Below are positions 1 through 8,407 of a stretch of 64,000 nt of DNA, in pieces; within the stretch, counting starts at the first letter, position 1, and every line of letters begins with the position of its first letter. The position numbers were made by a program, and so were the translations under genes. The stretch comes from Fontisphaera persica. GTDB lineage: Bacteria; Verrucomicrobiota; Verrucomicrobiia; Limisphaerales; Fontisphaeraceae. Where the stretch lies: assembly GCF_024832785.1 (NCBI RefSeq), contig NZ_CP116615.1:4216001-4280000 (forward strand), in the 5' to 3' direction. A model generated the notes under the pieces. The model made no database searches, had not been told where the DNA came from, and saw only the letters and a list, made by a program, of their open reading frames with translations.

Positions 1-80
1 AGCTTAAAAAAGTCATTAGTATAGAGATACGCGCCAACAACGATGGCGAGTACCAGCGACCAGAAAATGGCTCGTTTCAT
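1..80 (-). CDS. N-terminal fragment of a membrane-anchored or secreted protein (cut by window edge)
   Basis: An ATG at position 80 on the minus strand opens a frame with no stop for 26 codons to the window edge. The visible peptide begins MKRAIFWSLVLAIVVGAYLY, a short basic start followed by a hydrophobic stretch, which fits a signal peptide or single membrane anchor. It is divergent from the prepilin gene. The function cannot be judged from this fragment, and a spurious frame is possible. Confidence 0.4.
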   Translation of the reverse strand, partial: MKRAIFWSLVLAIVVGAYLYTNDFFK

Positions 81-138
81 GTTACAACTGATGATTTGAC
101 GCTGTGCCGGATTAAATATTCGGACGGAGTCCAACACC

Positions 139-906
139 GTGACAGCTATGAATAAAGACGTTCTTGTGCGCCATGCGGTTACAAAGAAGCCGCGGGCCTT
201 TACTTTGATTGAATTGCTGGTGGTGATTGCCATCATTGCCCTGCTGGCGGCGATGTTGCTGCCGGCGCTGGCCCGGGCCAAGGAGGCCGGCAAGCGCATT
301 TACTGCAACAACAACATGAAGCAACTGGCCCTGTCGCTGCGGATGTACACCGATGACAATGACGATTATGTCCCCCCACGCACGATTCCCGGCGCCTGGC
401 CCACCAAGTTGCACCCCTACTATTACAATTTGAAGGTCCTGATTTGTCCCAGTGACGGACCCGACACGCCGCGCAGCCAGTACACGGCCAATCCCAATTC
501 GCCCGATGCCGCGCCGCGCAGTTTCATGATCAATGGTTTCAATGACTGGTACGCCTTTACCTACAAAACCACGGATTTCAATCAGATTAGCCGAATCATG
601 GCCACCAATGCCTTCCGTGATTCGGTCATTCATAAATCCTCCCAAACCATTGTCTTCGGCGAAAAGGAGAACAGCTCCGGCCATTATTTCATGGATTTCC
701 TCGAAAGCGTGGCGGGAAATGACAATACGGAAATCGAGCACAGCCGGCACATGTCCGACCGCAGCAACCGGGCGGGGGGCGGCTCCAATTTCGCCTTCCA
801 CGATGGCCACGTGGAATACCTGAAATTTGGCCGGAGCGTCACTCCGTTCAACCTCTGGGCGGTGACGGATTATTACCGCACCAACACCTTCTTTGTCGGG
901 CAATAA
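139..906 (+). CDS. Prepilin-type N-terminal cleavage/methylation domain protein (type II secretion G-like, H-X9-DG type)
   Basis: A 255-residue protein with a class III (prepilin) signal: a basic leader, cleavage after Ala in [10 protein letters not shown], then a hydrophobic helix to about residue 45 that is typical of pseudopilins. The canonical residue before the cut is Gly; here it is Ala. The sequence after the helix ([20 protein letters not shown]) and the C-terminal segment with [13 protein letters not shown] match the prepilin-like family that is greatly expanded in Verrucomicrobiota, Planctomycetota and Lentisphaerota. The GTG at 139 has GGACGGAG about 10 bases upstream; an ATG at 148 is the alternative start. 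These proteins are probably exported by type IV pilus or type II secretion machinery, but the individual roles of the paralogues are unknown. Confidence 0.85.
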   Translation: MTAMNKDVLVRHAVTKKPRAFTLIELLVVIAIIALLAAMLLPALARAKEAGKRIYCNNNMKQLALSLRMYTDDNDDYVPPRTIPGAWPTKLHPYYYNLKVLICPSDGPDTPRSQYTANPNSPDAAPRSFMINGFNDWYAFTYKTTDFNQISRIMATNAFRDSVIHKSSQTIVFGEKENSSGHYFMDFLESVAGNDNTEIEHSRHMSDRSNRAGGGSNFAFHDGHVEYLKFGRSVTPFNLWAVTDYYRTNTFFVGQ

Positions 907-936
907 AGCAAGGCGCGGGCGTCCTCCCTTGCTGTT
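907..936 (+). terminator. Possible hairpin terminator after the prepilin gene
   Basis: Directly after the stop codon, AGCAAGG (907-913) pairs with CCTTGCT (927-933) and is followed by GTTTC. The T-tract is weak, so this may be only a stem-loop. Confidence 0.3.
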
Positions 937-960
937 TCACACCGTTGGCCTCTCCCTTTC

Positions 961-2571
961 TCAGGGGGCCGGTGAAGCGCCGGGCCTTGGAGCGTGGAGC
1001 CGTTGAAATACGGCCACCGGCCAGGGAGGAAGTGAGGCCTTCTCCCCGCGGGGCAGGGAAACTTCCTGAAACTCCGGATGTTGGGCCAGGGCTTCGGCGA
1101 GGGGGTCCGAGCGGTTGACAAAAAAGAGTTGGACGCCCGAGCGGAGGCAGTCTGCGACGGTGGCGCCGGGTTGGTCGCCATACCACTGCAGGCCGAGGTA
1201 ATAGGCGGTCATCAAGCCAGTGCGCCCACCGGGTTGCAGGGCGCTGCCGGCGGTGGGGCCGCGGAGATGGGCGGCGCGCAGACCTTCAGCGAGTTCCAGG
1301 GCAATCTGGCCGGCGGCGCGCTTGGGGGGCAGCCACCAGCAAAGCAATGCACCGGCGGGAATTAAAAAAGAAAGAGCCAACGCCGGGTGGAGCCAGCGTC
1401 TGGCTTCGGGAAGCAGGCGGCAAAAACCTTCCGCCATCCAGGCGCCGGCCACCCACAGGAGGGGCAGAGCCGGATAGAAATAACGCTGGTCGCCCAGCCG
1501 CAAATAATTGGGGGCGTAAACGGCCATCAGGGCCAGCAGTCCCCAGGCCGCGAGCTGCAGCGGCGGAGCCAAAGCGCCGGAGTGCTGGGCTTGGCGCTGC
1601 CGCCGCCACCACCACGCGGAATAGCCGAGCAAGACAGGCCAGTCGAGCATGAGGGTGGTGAGCATGAGCTGAATCAGGGCGAGGTTTTTCAGGATGATTT
1701 TGCCCTGGTGCCAGGCATAAGCAGGACTGGCCCAGGGCCGCCAGGTGGCGTAAGGCATTTCGGAGGGGTCCTCCCAGGAGGTCAGGCGCGACGGGTGGGG
1801 GTGGTGGAAAGTGCGGAAAGTGGGATGGTACCGCTCAACGTCCGGGGGGCCGGCCAGGGCATGGTTGATGACAGCGGCGCGGGTGAGGGTAAACTGGCCG
1901 TAATGAGCGCTGAGCGTGGCCACCCAGGGCGCCATGACGGCGGCCAGCCCAACGAAAAAGGCGGCCAGCAGTCCCCACTTCTTTTGGGGGGACGTCCGAT
2001 GCCGGAGAGGATTGCTTAAGAGCCACGGGACGGCCGTCAGGCAGGCCACCGGCAGGGCCACGGCTTTGGCCAGGTAAGCTGCACCAGACAGGGCGCCGGC
2101 CAGAAGACTCCAGCGGCGGCTGTCCGTGGCGCGGGCGTGATAGAGCGCGGCCCAGGAACACGCCAGGAAACCGGCCAGCAACAAATCGGGCGTGATATTG
2201 GCCACGGACCACGGAAGGGAAACCAGGGCGGCGGTCCACACGGCAGCTTTTTTCCAATGCTCCTCCCAAGGCAGGGTGAGGAACCATTGGTTGCAGGCCA
2301 CGAAAAAGAAGACGGCGGAGAGTCCCATGCCAATCCGGGCGGCGAGCCACGGCGGAAAATCCAGGATGAAGAAGGGCGCCATGAGCCAGCTCAGCAGAGG
2401 CCCCCAGTAGCCATTGATGGCCAGCGACCATTTCCCTTCGGCGTAATACTCCGCCAGCCGCAGATAGGCCACGGCATCGGTGTTCAGCGCCTCGCGAAAC
2501 CACCAGCCCACCGCCCAAAGTCCCGCCAATTGGGCGATGGCCGCGGCGGCAATGGCCCGGCGCAGGGTCAT
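961..2571 (-). CDS. GT-C fold membrane glycosyltransferase-like protein (family 39/ArnT-like)
   Basis: A 536-residue protein with about ten hydrophobic segments spread over its first 430 residues. Near the N-terminus, after the first membrane helix, the acidic motif NTDAVAYLRLAEYY resembles the first periplasmic loop of GT-C enzymes (PMT/ArnT/RgtA-like), where an Asp is catalytic. Such enzymes transfer sugars from polyprenyl-phosphate donors to proteins or lipids on the outer face of the inner membrane. The substrate cannot be read from sequence. It lies last in a minus-strand run downstream of trpA, manC and pepP, 83 bp after pepP. The mannose-activating enzyme two genes upstream is consistent with glycan work but does not prove a link. 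Confidence 0.6.
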   Translation of the reverse strand: MTLRRAIAAAAIAQLAGLWAVGWWFREALNTDAVAYLRLAEYYAEGKWSLAINGYWGPLLSWLMAPFFILDFPPWLAARIGMGLSAVFFFVACNQWFLTLPWEEHWKKAAVWTAALVSLPWSVANITPDLLLAGFLACSWAALYHARATDSRRWSLLAGALSGAAYLAKAVALPVACLTAVPWLLSNPLRHRTSPQKKWGLLAAFFVGLAAVMAPWVATLSAHYGQFTLTRAAVINHALAGPPDVERYHPTFRTFHHPHPSRLTSWEDPSEMPYATWRPWASPAYAWHQGKIILKNLALIQLMLTTLMLDWPVLLGYSAWWWRRQRQAQHSGALAPPLQLAAWGLLALMAVYAPNYLRLGDQRYFYPALPLLWVAGAWMAEGFCRLLPEARRWLHPALALSFLIPAGALLCWWLPPKRAAGQIALELAEGLRAAHLRGPTAGSALQPGGRTGLMTAYYLGLQWYGDQPGATVADCLRSGVQLFFVNRSDPLAEALAQHPEFQEVSLPRGEKASLPPWPVAVFQRLHAPRPGASPAP

Positions 2572-2582
2572 GGGCAGGGATT

Positions 2583-2598
2583 ATGCCCGGCGGGGCAT
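2583..2598 (-). other. Perfect hairpin upstream of the GT-C gene
   Basis: ATGCCC-GGCG-GGGCAT forms a perfect 6-bp stem with a 4-base loop, ending 12 bases before the start codon of the GT-C gene and after the pepP stop codon. It lacks a T-tract. It could attenuate read-through from pepP, occlude the ribosome site, or be chance in GC-rich DNA. Confidence 0.25.
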
Positions 2599-2654
2599 CT
2601 TCGCCCAACTCCTTTTTGCGGCTCGGGCGGGCCGACGGCGGGCGGGGGCTGAAG

Positions 2655-3941
2655 TCACTTCTGCATCAACGCTTCAATTTCTTCGGCCTCGATGGGGATG
2701 TGGGCCATGAGGTCGGTGTTTTCCTTTTCACCGACGACGATGGTGTTTTCCAGGCGGACGCCGAAGCCTTCTTCTTTGAGGTACAAGGCCGGCTCGCAAG
2801 TGAGCACCCAGCCGGGAGCGATTTTCAGGTGATTGTAAGTGACGTCATGCACATCGAGACCGATGGGATGGGAGACGCCGTGCATGAAATATTTGCCCAC
2901 GGCCGGCGCATGGGGGTCTTGTTTGCGCACCTGCGCGGGCTTGAGCAGCCCCAGGGCCAGGCATTCCTCGGTGAGCAGGGCTTCACATTCGCGGCGCAGG
3001 TCGCGGGTGGTTTTGCCGGGGCGGATGCGCTGAATCATCTCGCGCAGCACGCGCAGGACGGCCTGATAGACCTGTTTCTGGCGGCGGGTGAAGCGGCCGC
3101 TCACCGGCACGGTGCGGGTGAGGTCGGACATGTACTGGCCGAGGCCGGCGGCCACATCCAGCAACACCAGTTGGCCGGCCTTGCAGGGCTGGTCGTTTTG
3201 CACGTAATGCAGCACGCAGTTGTTGGGGCCGGCGGCAATGATGGGCGGATAGGCAAAGCAGCCTTTGTGGCGGATGAATTCATGCGCAAACTCCGCCTCA
3301 ATTTCGGCCTCGTTGACCCCAGGCTCAATGATCCGGAGGGCGCGCAGGAAACCGCTGCCGGTCAATTCACAGGCGCGGCGAATCATGTCCAGCTCCCAGC
3401 GGGATTTGACGACGCGCAATTGATGCATGAGCGGCGCCAGGCGGCGGTAGGTATGCAGGGGGTACTGGCGCTGCACCTGATGAATGAAGCGCAGGTCGCG
3501 GCTCTCCACTTCAATCACCGCGCGCTGGTGTTCGTTGGTGTTCAGATAGACCAGCTCCACTTCGCACATGAGCTGGCGGAATACGGTGGGAAACTCCGAG
3601 AGCCAGCGCACTTCCTTGATGCCGGAGAGCTGGGAGGCCTCGGCCTTGGTGAGTTTGTGCCCCTCCCAGGTGGCCAGGTGCTCGTTGGGCTCGCGCAAAA
3701 ACAGGACTTCCCGCTGGCGCTCGTCATAGGCGGTGGGCGCCAGCAGCAGGAGGGTTTCCTCCTGCAAAATGCCGGTGAGGTAAAACAGGTCCGAGTTTTG
3801 GTGATGGCCCATCACGCCATCGGCGTTGGTGGGCATGATGTCATTGGAGTTGACCACCACCAGGCAGTTGGGCGGCAGCAGCTCCCGCAAACGCTGGCGG
3901 TTGTGAAGGAACAAGTCGGCGGGGAGAGGGAGGGCTTTCAT
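2655..3941 (-). CDS. pepP: Xaa-Pro aminopeptidase (M24B family)
   Basis: A 428-residue cytosolic metallopeptidase of the pita-bread fold, which removes N-terminal residues preceding proline. An N-terminal creatinase-type domain (about 1-170, with NADGVMGHHQNSDLFYLTG) precedes the catalytic domain. The metal ligands are visible: Asp in LLDVAAGLG and Asp in YMSDLTRT, His in HGVSHPIGLDVHDV, Glu in TCEPALY and Glu in VRLENTIVV. Length is normal for PepP. It starts 5 bases after the stop of the mannose-1-phosphate guanylyltransferase gene, so it is very likely co-transcribed with it and with trpA. All expected ligands are present, so it should be active (Mn-dependent in known members). Confidence 0.92.
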   Translation of the reverse strand: MKALPLPADLFLHNRQRLRELLPPNCLVVVNSNDIMPTNADGVMGHHQNSDLFYLTGILQEETLLLLAPTAYDERQREVLFLREPNEHLATWEGHKLTKAEASQLSGIKEVRWLSEFPTVFRQLMCEVELVYLNTNEHQRAVIEVESRDLRFIHQVQRQYPLHTYRRLAPLMHQLRVVKSRWELDMIRRACELTGSGFLRALRIIEPGVNEAEIEAEFAHEFIRHKGCFAYPPIIAAGPNNCVLHYVQNDQPCKAGQLVLLDVAAGLGQYMSDLTRTVPVSGRFTRRQKQVYQAVLRVLREMIQRIRPGKTTRDLRRECEALLTEECLALGLLKPAQVRKQDPHAPAVGKYFMHGVSHPIGLDVHDVTYNHLKIAPGWVLTCEPALYLKEEGFGVRLENTIVVGEKENTDLMAHIPIEAEEIEALMQK

Positions 3942-3946
3942 GCGAT

Positions 3947-5083
3947 TTAGAGCAACTTGCGGTATTCCGGTTTTTCGGCGAGACGGCGCACAAGTTCTTT
4001 GACTTTCTGCGCCTGGCTTTTGTGGGCCACCAGGGTGGCATCATCGGTCTGCACGATGATGGCGTCCCGCAGCCCCACCACGGCGATGGGCGTGCGGTGT
4101 TTCTGACGGGCATCAAAGATGAGGTTGCGGGCGGCATCCACCTGCACCAGCTCGCCCACCGCCGCGTTGCCGGCGGCATCGGCGGGCAGATGGCGGGCCA
4201 GGGCGGACCAGGAGCCCAGGTCATCCCACGCGAAGGCGCCATCGGCCACCGTGACGTTCTGGGCCTTTTCCATGAGGGCGTAATCAATGGAGATTCTTTT
4301 GAGGTGGGGATAATCCGCGGCCAGCACGCGGGCGAGCTTCTTTTTGCCGGCGGCCTCGAACCAGCGATGGCAGGCCGCCTCCATTTCCGGCTGATGCTTT
4401 TGCAGGCCCTCGGTGAGGGTGACGAAACTCCAGACAAACATGCCGGCATTCCACCGGTAGCGCCCGCTGGCCACAAATTCCTGCGCCCGCGCGAAATCGG
4501 GTTTTTCCACAAATTGCTCGGCGCGGAAGAAGGTCGTTTTATAGGGCCGGGCGTGATGGGGCGGCGGCAGCGGCTCGCCCACGCGAATATAGCCGTAGCC
4601 GGTGGCCGGCTCGGTGGGTTGGATGCCAATGGTCACGATGACCTGGCCGCGCCCGGCCAGGTCCAGGGCATCGGCCAGAACCTGCTGGAATTTTTTGGGC
4701 TCCGGAATGACATGGTCCGCTGGCAACACGGCCATGACGGCGGTGGTGGAGCGCGCGCCCACCACGGCCGCGCCCAGGGTCACGGCGGCGCAGGTGTCGC
4801 GGCCCATCGGCTCGATGACCAGGTTTTCGGGAGGCAGTTTGGGCAATTGCTTTTTAACTTCCGGCGCCTGGGTGGCGCTGGTGATGACCAGCACGTTTTC
4901 CGCCGGCACCAGCGGCAGCACGCGCTGCACGGCTTGTTGCAGCAGGCTTTCCCGGCCGAGGAGCCGCAGCAGTTGCTTGGGCGTTTTTTCACGGCTTAAC
5001 GGCCAGAAGCGTTCGCCGCGGCCGCCGGCCATGATGATGACGTAGCGATCTTTTGCAGGAGCTTGGCTTTTTCTGGCAGGCAT
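3947..5083 (-). CDS. manC: Mannose-1-phosphate guanylyltransferase (monofunctional)
   Basis: Makes GDP-mannose from mannose-1-phosphate and GTP, for surface glycans. The N-terminal nucleotidyltransferase signature GGRGERFWPLSREKTPKQLL is near residues 19-38, followed by ADHVI, FVEKPD and WNAGMFVW, all standard for the family. At 378 residues it has only the transferase domain plus a short C-terminal region, and lacks the cupin isomerase domain of bifunctional AlgA/ManC proteins of about 480 residues. The gene lies between trpA (7 bases) and pepP (5 bases) in one likely operon, an odd mix of functions. The symbol is by family; other names (cpsB, rfbM) are used for the same activity. Confidence 0.88.
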   Translation of the reverse strand: MPARKSQAPAKDRYVIIMAGGRGERFWPLSREKTPKQLLRLLGRESLLQQAVQRVLPLVPAENVLVITSATQAPEVKKQLPKLPPENLVIEPMGRDTCAAVTLGAAVVGARSTTAVMAVLPADHVIPEPKKFQQVLADALDLAGRGQVIVTIGIQPTEPATGYGYIRVGEPLPPPHHARPYKTTFFRAEQFVEKPDFARAQEFVASGRYRWNAGMFVWSFVTLTEGLQKHQPEMEAACHRWFEAAGKKKLARVLAADYPHLKRISIDYALMEKAQNVTVADGAFAWDDLGSWSALARHLPADAAGNAAVGELVQVDAARNLIFDARQKHRTPIAVVGLRDAIIVQTDDATLVAHKSQAQKVKELVRRLAEKPEYRKLL

Positions 5084-5090
5084 AAGGACG

Positions 5091-5894
5091 TTACGAGTTG
5101 GGTTTGACCGCCCGGGCGAGGGAGGCCACGAAACCGGCCACCTGTTCGACCAGGTCAGGCGCTAAGCCCAGGCGGGCAATCTGATTCACCACGGCGCTGC
5201 CCACCACCACGGCGTCAGCCTGCGCGGCGGCTTGCTGCGCCTGCTCCGGATTGGAGATGCCGAAACCCACGGCGATGGGCAGGGAGGTGTGGGCGCGAAT
5301 GAGAGCCACCTTGGCCGGAATGGTGGAGGAAAGCTGTTGCTGCATGCCGGTCACTCCTTCACGCGAGACGTAGTAAATAAACCCCGAAGCGCGCCGGGCA
5401 ATGAGTTCGATGCGCGGTTCCGGTGTGGTGGGGGCCACGAGGTAAATGGGATGCAGGCCGGCGGCGCGCATGGAGTGCTCGATGGCCTCCGCTTCTTCGG
5501 GGGGCAGGTCCAATACCAGCAGGCCGTCCACACCCGCGCGGGCGGCGTCCTGGATGAAACGCTCCACGCCGTGGCGGTGCATCAGATTGAAATAGAGATA
5601 GAGAACGATGGGAATCTGGCTTTCGCGGCGGATGGCGGCAACAGTTTCCAGCACCTTGGGGGGGGTGGTGCCGGAGGCCAGGCCGCGCTGGGCGGCGAGT
5701 TGGTTGACCAGGCCGTCGGCCAGCGGGTCACTGAAAGGCACGCCCAGTTCCAGCACATCCACGCCGGCGCGCTCAAAGGCCAGTGCCAGTTGGCGGGTGG
5801 CTTCCAGGTGCGGGTCGCCTGCCCCGATGTACACAATCAATCCTTTGCGGCCCTGGCGGCGCAGCTCGGCAAACCGTGCGTCAATCCGATTCAT
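5091..5894 (-). CDS. trpA: Tryptophan synthase alpha subunit
   Basis: Cleaves indole-3-glycerol phosphate to indole and glyceraldehyde-3-phosphate and passes indole to TrpB. A TIM barrel of 267 residues, the normal length. The catalytic acids are visible: Glu in VLELGVPFSDPLADG (Glu49 equivalent) and Asp in the same motif (Asp60 equivalent). The phosphate site is VGFGISNPEQ and VVVGSAVV. I chose the ATG at 5894 (MNRIDARFAELRRQGRKG), which aligns with the family N-terminus and has a G-rich run just upstream; a longer frame to 6014 adds residues not found in TrpA. No other trp gene is in the window. It heads the likely operon trpA-manC-pepP. Confidence 0.94.
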   Translation of the reverse strand: MNRIDARFAELRRQGRKGLIVYIGAGDPHLEATRQLALAFERAGVDVLELGVPFSDPLADGLVNQLAAQRGLASGTTPPKVLETVAAIRRESQIPIVLYLYFNLMHRHGVERFIQDAARAGVDGLLVLDLPPEEAEAIEHSMRAAGLHPIYLVAPTTPEPRIELIARRASGFIYYVSREGVTGMQQQLSSTIPAKVALIRAHTSLPIAVGFGISNPEQAQQAAAQADAVVVGSAVVNQIARLGLAPDLVEQVAGFVASLARAVKPNS

Positions 5895-6020
5895 GCGGCC
5901 CCCAGCATGGCAAAAACCGCTCCAAATGGGTAGCCCTTTCCCGTTGCGGGGCCATGATAGGGCAGGACCGGGCGAAGGAAAAGGGACAGCGTGGCGCTTG
6001 TTCCCTCTTTTCAATTTCCG

Positions 6021-7253
6021 TCAAGGAGCCGCCTGCAGGACCATGGCGGCCTGCGCGCCCCAGAAGCCGGCGGAAAGGTTGAGCGTGGTTCGGAGGGGGC
6101 GGGGGGGATGCGGCGTCTGAGCCAGTGCCAGGGGGCACTGAGGGTCCGGCTGCGGACAATTTACCGCGCGCGGCAGGAGCTGGCGGCGCTGAGCTTCCAG
6201 ACAAATGATGGCTTCCAGCGCTGCGCCGGCGCCCATGCAGTGGCCGAAGACTGGTTTAGTGGAGGAAGAAGGCGGCTGCTGGTCAGGCGGGCCAAACACA
6301 CGCTGAATCGCCTGCGCTTCGCTCGCATCATTGAGCGGGGTGCCGGTGCCATGCAGGTTGATGTAATCCACGGCGTTGGTGGAAATCCCGGCCACCGCCA
6401 GGGCTTCTTCCATCAAGCGCGCCAGCGAATGCCCCGCAGGGTCCATGCCGGCTCGATCATAGGCTTCGGCGCCCAGGGCCCAACCGGCCAGACGGCCGTA
6501 AATCCGCGCTCCACGGCGTTGCGCCGAGGCCAGCGTTTCCAGCACCAGGAAGCCCGCTCCTTCACCCAGCGCGGTGCCATTGCGCTGCCGGTCAAAAGGA
6601 CGGCAGGCTTGGGTGGGATCTGGATGATGGGCCAGGAGGCCGGCGGTATCGAAACCTTGCAAGACCACCGGATGCAGCGGGGCTTCCATGCCGCCCACCA
6701 GCATGACCTCGGCGGCGCCGGTGAGCAGTTGCTGGGCAGCCAGCGCCATGGCGGTGGCGGAGGAGGCGCAGGTGGCGGAGACGGCCAGCATGGGCCCTTG
6801 CAATTGCAAATGCAGGGACAAGGCGCCGCTCAGGTGGGCCATGGTGGTGGCGGCAATGAGTGAGGGCGGGGCCAGTCCTTTTTGCAGCGATGCAAAGGCT
6901 TTTTCCCAGATTTCCACCGTGCCGCGGGAGGAAGCGGTAATCACTCCCCGGCGGTGCGGTGGGGGACTGACTTCCGGCAACCGCGCGTCGTGCCAGGCTT
7001 CGAGCGCAGCCGCAAAACCCAATTTGGCCGAGCGGTCCAATTTGCGCGCCGCGGGTGGTGTCGGGGGCAGGGGGCTGACCCGGCAGACGGCGGACGGCGC
7101 GCAGTCCGGATGACAGGGATTGTGCCAGGCTACGGCCAGCGAGCGCCCGGCCTGCACGGCCGCCCAGAGCGCCTCCACTCCCGCCCCGGCGGCGGTAAGG
7201 GCGCCGCGTCCGGTGATGACCACCGGATTATCGCGTAATAATTGAGCCAGCAT
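6021..7253 (-). CDS. Beta-ketoacyl-ACP synthase family protein (KAS II-like)
   Basis: A 410-residue thiolase-fold condensing enzyme. The active-site triad is complete: Cys in VSATCASSATA, His in NLHGTGTPLND and His in KPVFGHCMGAGA. This is the Cys-His-His set of FabF/KAS II that decarboxylates malonyl-ACP and extends an acyl chain. Compared with FabF the N-terminal part is irregular and Pro-rich, and the protein stands alone with no ACP, ketoreductase or malonyltransferase nearby. It may therefore serve a specialised lipid or secondary product rather than housekeeping fatty acid synthesis. An ATG at 7253 is preferred; a GTG at 7259 is possible. It is 126 bp upstream of trpA on the same strand. 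Confidence 0.82.
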   Translation of the reverse strand: MLAQLLRDNPVVITGRGALTAAGAGVEALWAAVQAGRSLAVAWHNPCHPDCAPSAVCRVSPLPPTPPAARKLDRSAKLGFAAALEAWHDARLPEVSPPPHRRGVITASSRGTVEIWEKAFASLQKGLAPPSLIAATTMAHLSGALSLHLQLQGPMLAVSATCASSATAMALAAQQLLTGAAEVMLVGGMEAPLHPVVLQGFDTAGLLAHHPDPTQACRPFDRQRNGTALGEGAGFLVLETLASAQRRGARIYGRLAGWALGAEAYDRAGMDPAGHSLARLMEEALAVAGISTNAVDYINLHGTGTPLNDASEAQAIQRVFGPPDQQPPSSSTKPVFGHCMGAGAALEAIICLEAQRRQLLPRAVNCPQPDPQCPLALAQTPHPPRPLRTTLNLSAGFWGAQAAMVLQAAP

Positions 7254-7259
7254 CGTCAC

Positions 7260-7568
7260 CTGTCACCGAAAAAGGTTAACTCACAGCCGCCATTCACGCA
7301 GGGAAGTTTTTCGTCCGCTCCCGGCGGCCCAATGAAATACCCTTGCCTCTGGCTGGTGGCAAGCAAGGGAATGGTCCTGCACGGCGCCGATACCTGCTTG
7401 AACGGCTGCAATTTCCTGCAATAGACGAGCTGGGAATACAACGCCGCATGAATAGCCGCAGGCGCATTCCATTCCGGGGCAAGGCCCACCGTGAGGCGCG
7501 CCCGGCGTAAGAAGGCGTTTTCCGGGCTGGACAAATTGTCCAAAAAGGGCCACACATGAGAACGTCGC
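7260..7568. other. Intergenic region between the ketoacyl synthase and the response regulator
   Basis: About 300 bp separating divergent genes. A minus-strand open frame spans most of it, but it shows no recognisable domain and begins inside the response-regulator gene, so I do not call it. The region should hold both divergent promoters. The only distinct element seen is the palindrome at 7529-7541. Confidence 0.5.
7529..7541. promoter_or_regulatory. Palindrome upstream of the response regulator (candidate operator)
   Basis: GGACAA-A-TTGTCC is a perfect 6-1-6 inverted repeat, 27 bases before the response-regulator ATG. Its dyad symmetry and position suit a site for a dimeric regulator, possibly autoregulation by the NarL-type protein. 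No second copy was noticed near the pilin genes. Confidence 0.35.
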
Positions 7569-8240
7569 ATGTGCACAGTGAATACCTCGCCTATACGTGT
7601 GTTAATCGTGGATGACCACGAACTGGTGCGCGTGGGTTTGCGGGCCGTGTTGGGACGCTATCCCCATGTGGCCGTGGTCGGCGAAGCGGCCAACGTCCAA
7701 CAAGGCGTGCAAGAAGCTCTGACGCTCAAGCCGGATGTCATTCTGATGGACGTTCGCATGAGCGACGGCACGGGCTTCGACGCCTGCCGGCAATTGCGCC
7801 AACACAATTTGGACAGTCGTGTCCTGTTTTTGACCTCGTACAGTGATGACGAGGTGTTGATGCAGGCGGTGATGGTGGAGGCCGATGGCTTTCTGCTCAA
7901 GGATGTGCATCCCGATGAACTCGTGGCGGCCATTGAAAAGGTGCATGCCGGCCAGTCCATTCTGGACCCGGCGGTCACGCGGCGGGTGTTTGAACAACTG
8001 AAACGGGGCGTCTCGCAAAGCGCTCCCACGCCCCTCGACCAGCTTTCTGCTCAGGAAAAACGAGTTCTTGCCCTGGTTGCCGAAGGCAAGACCAACAAGG
8101 AGATAGGCCTGGCGCTGGGGTTGAGCGACAAGACAGTCAAAAACTACCTGGCCAATGCGATGGAAAAACTTCAAATCAACCGTCGCAGTCAGGCTGCGGC
8201 ACTATTTGCCCAGCATCACGGCACTAAAGGCAGGTCCTAA
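7569..8240 (+). CDS. NarL/FixJ-family response regulator
   Basis: A 223-residue two-domain transcription factor. The N-terminal receiver domain (about 8-125) has the acidic pocket VDDHE, the phosphoacceptor Asp in VILMDVRM, the Thr/Ser switch in LTSYS and the Lys in FLLKDVHPDE. The C-terminal LuxR-type helix-turn-helix (about 155-218) has LSAQEKRVLALVAEGKTNKE and the recognition helix LGLSDKTVKNYL. It is an orphan: no sensor kinase gene is adjacent. It is immediately upstream of a pilin-type gene set on the same strand, but a hairpin after its stop and a 167-bp gap suggest separate transcription. Control of the pilin genes is plausible, not shown. Confidence 0.93.
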   Translation: MCTVNTSPIRVLIVDDHELVRVGLRAVLGRYPHVAVVGEAANVQQGVQEALTLKPDVILMDVRMSDGTGFDACRQLRQHNLDSRVLFLTSYSDDEVLMQAVMVEADGFLLKDVHPDELVAAIEKVHAGQSILDPAVTRRVFEQLKRGVSQSAPTPLDQLSAQEKRVLALVAEGKTNKEIGLALGLSDKTVKNYLANAMEKLQINRRSQAAALFAQHHGTKGRS

Positions 8241-8242
8241 AT

Positions 8243-8270
8243 TCCCTACCGGGCTAGGGACATAATTTTC
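8243..8270 (+). terminator. Probable weak intrinsic terminator after the response regulator
   Basis: TCCCTA (8243-8248) and TAGGGA (8255-8260) form a perfect 6-bp stem with a 6-base loop, two bases after the stop codon. The following CATAATTTTC is T-rich but not a clean T-run. Confidence 0.4.
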
Positions 8271-8332
8271 TCCGCTTATCTCTAGCCATTTTTCATTGTT
8301 CTAAGCAGCTTGTTATCAAGGGGTTTGGTGTA

Positions 8333-8373
8333 TGCCGCCTTGCGGCGGGAGCTCGCAAGGCGAGTCTGCGGCA
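8333..8373 (+). other. Structured leader upstream of the pilin operon
   Basis: CGCCTTGCG (8336-8344) pairs perfectly with CGCAAGGCG (8354-8362) around a 9-base loop. An outer TGCCG/CGGCA pair encloses it, and a competing GCCGC-CTT-GCGGC hairpin overlaps the 5' arm. The two exclusive folds sit about 35 bases before the first pilin ATG. This may be a second terminator, a regulatory RNA leader or a REP-like element. Confidence 0.3.
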
Positions 8374-8407
8374 GGCCGATTGCTTTTACAATTTTTGCAA
8401 TGTTAAA

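Noticed and set aside
2583-3950. Open frame of 455 codons on the plus strand
   Set aside because: Antisense to pepP, whose metal ligands and length are complete.
5895-6014. N-terminal extension of trpA by 40 codons
   Set aside because: The extension has no homology to TrpA and the ATG at 5894 matches the usual start.
7256-7576. Minus-strand open frame of 106 codons between the ketoacyl synthase and response regulator
   Set aside because: It begins within the response-regulator gene, has no recognisable domain or start signal, and fills a gap expected to hold divergent promoters. Not excluded as a small gene, but unsupported.
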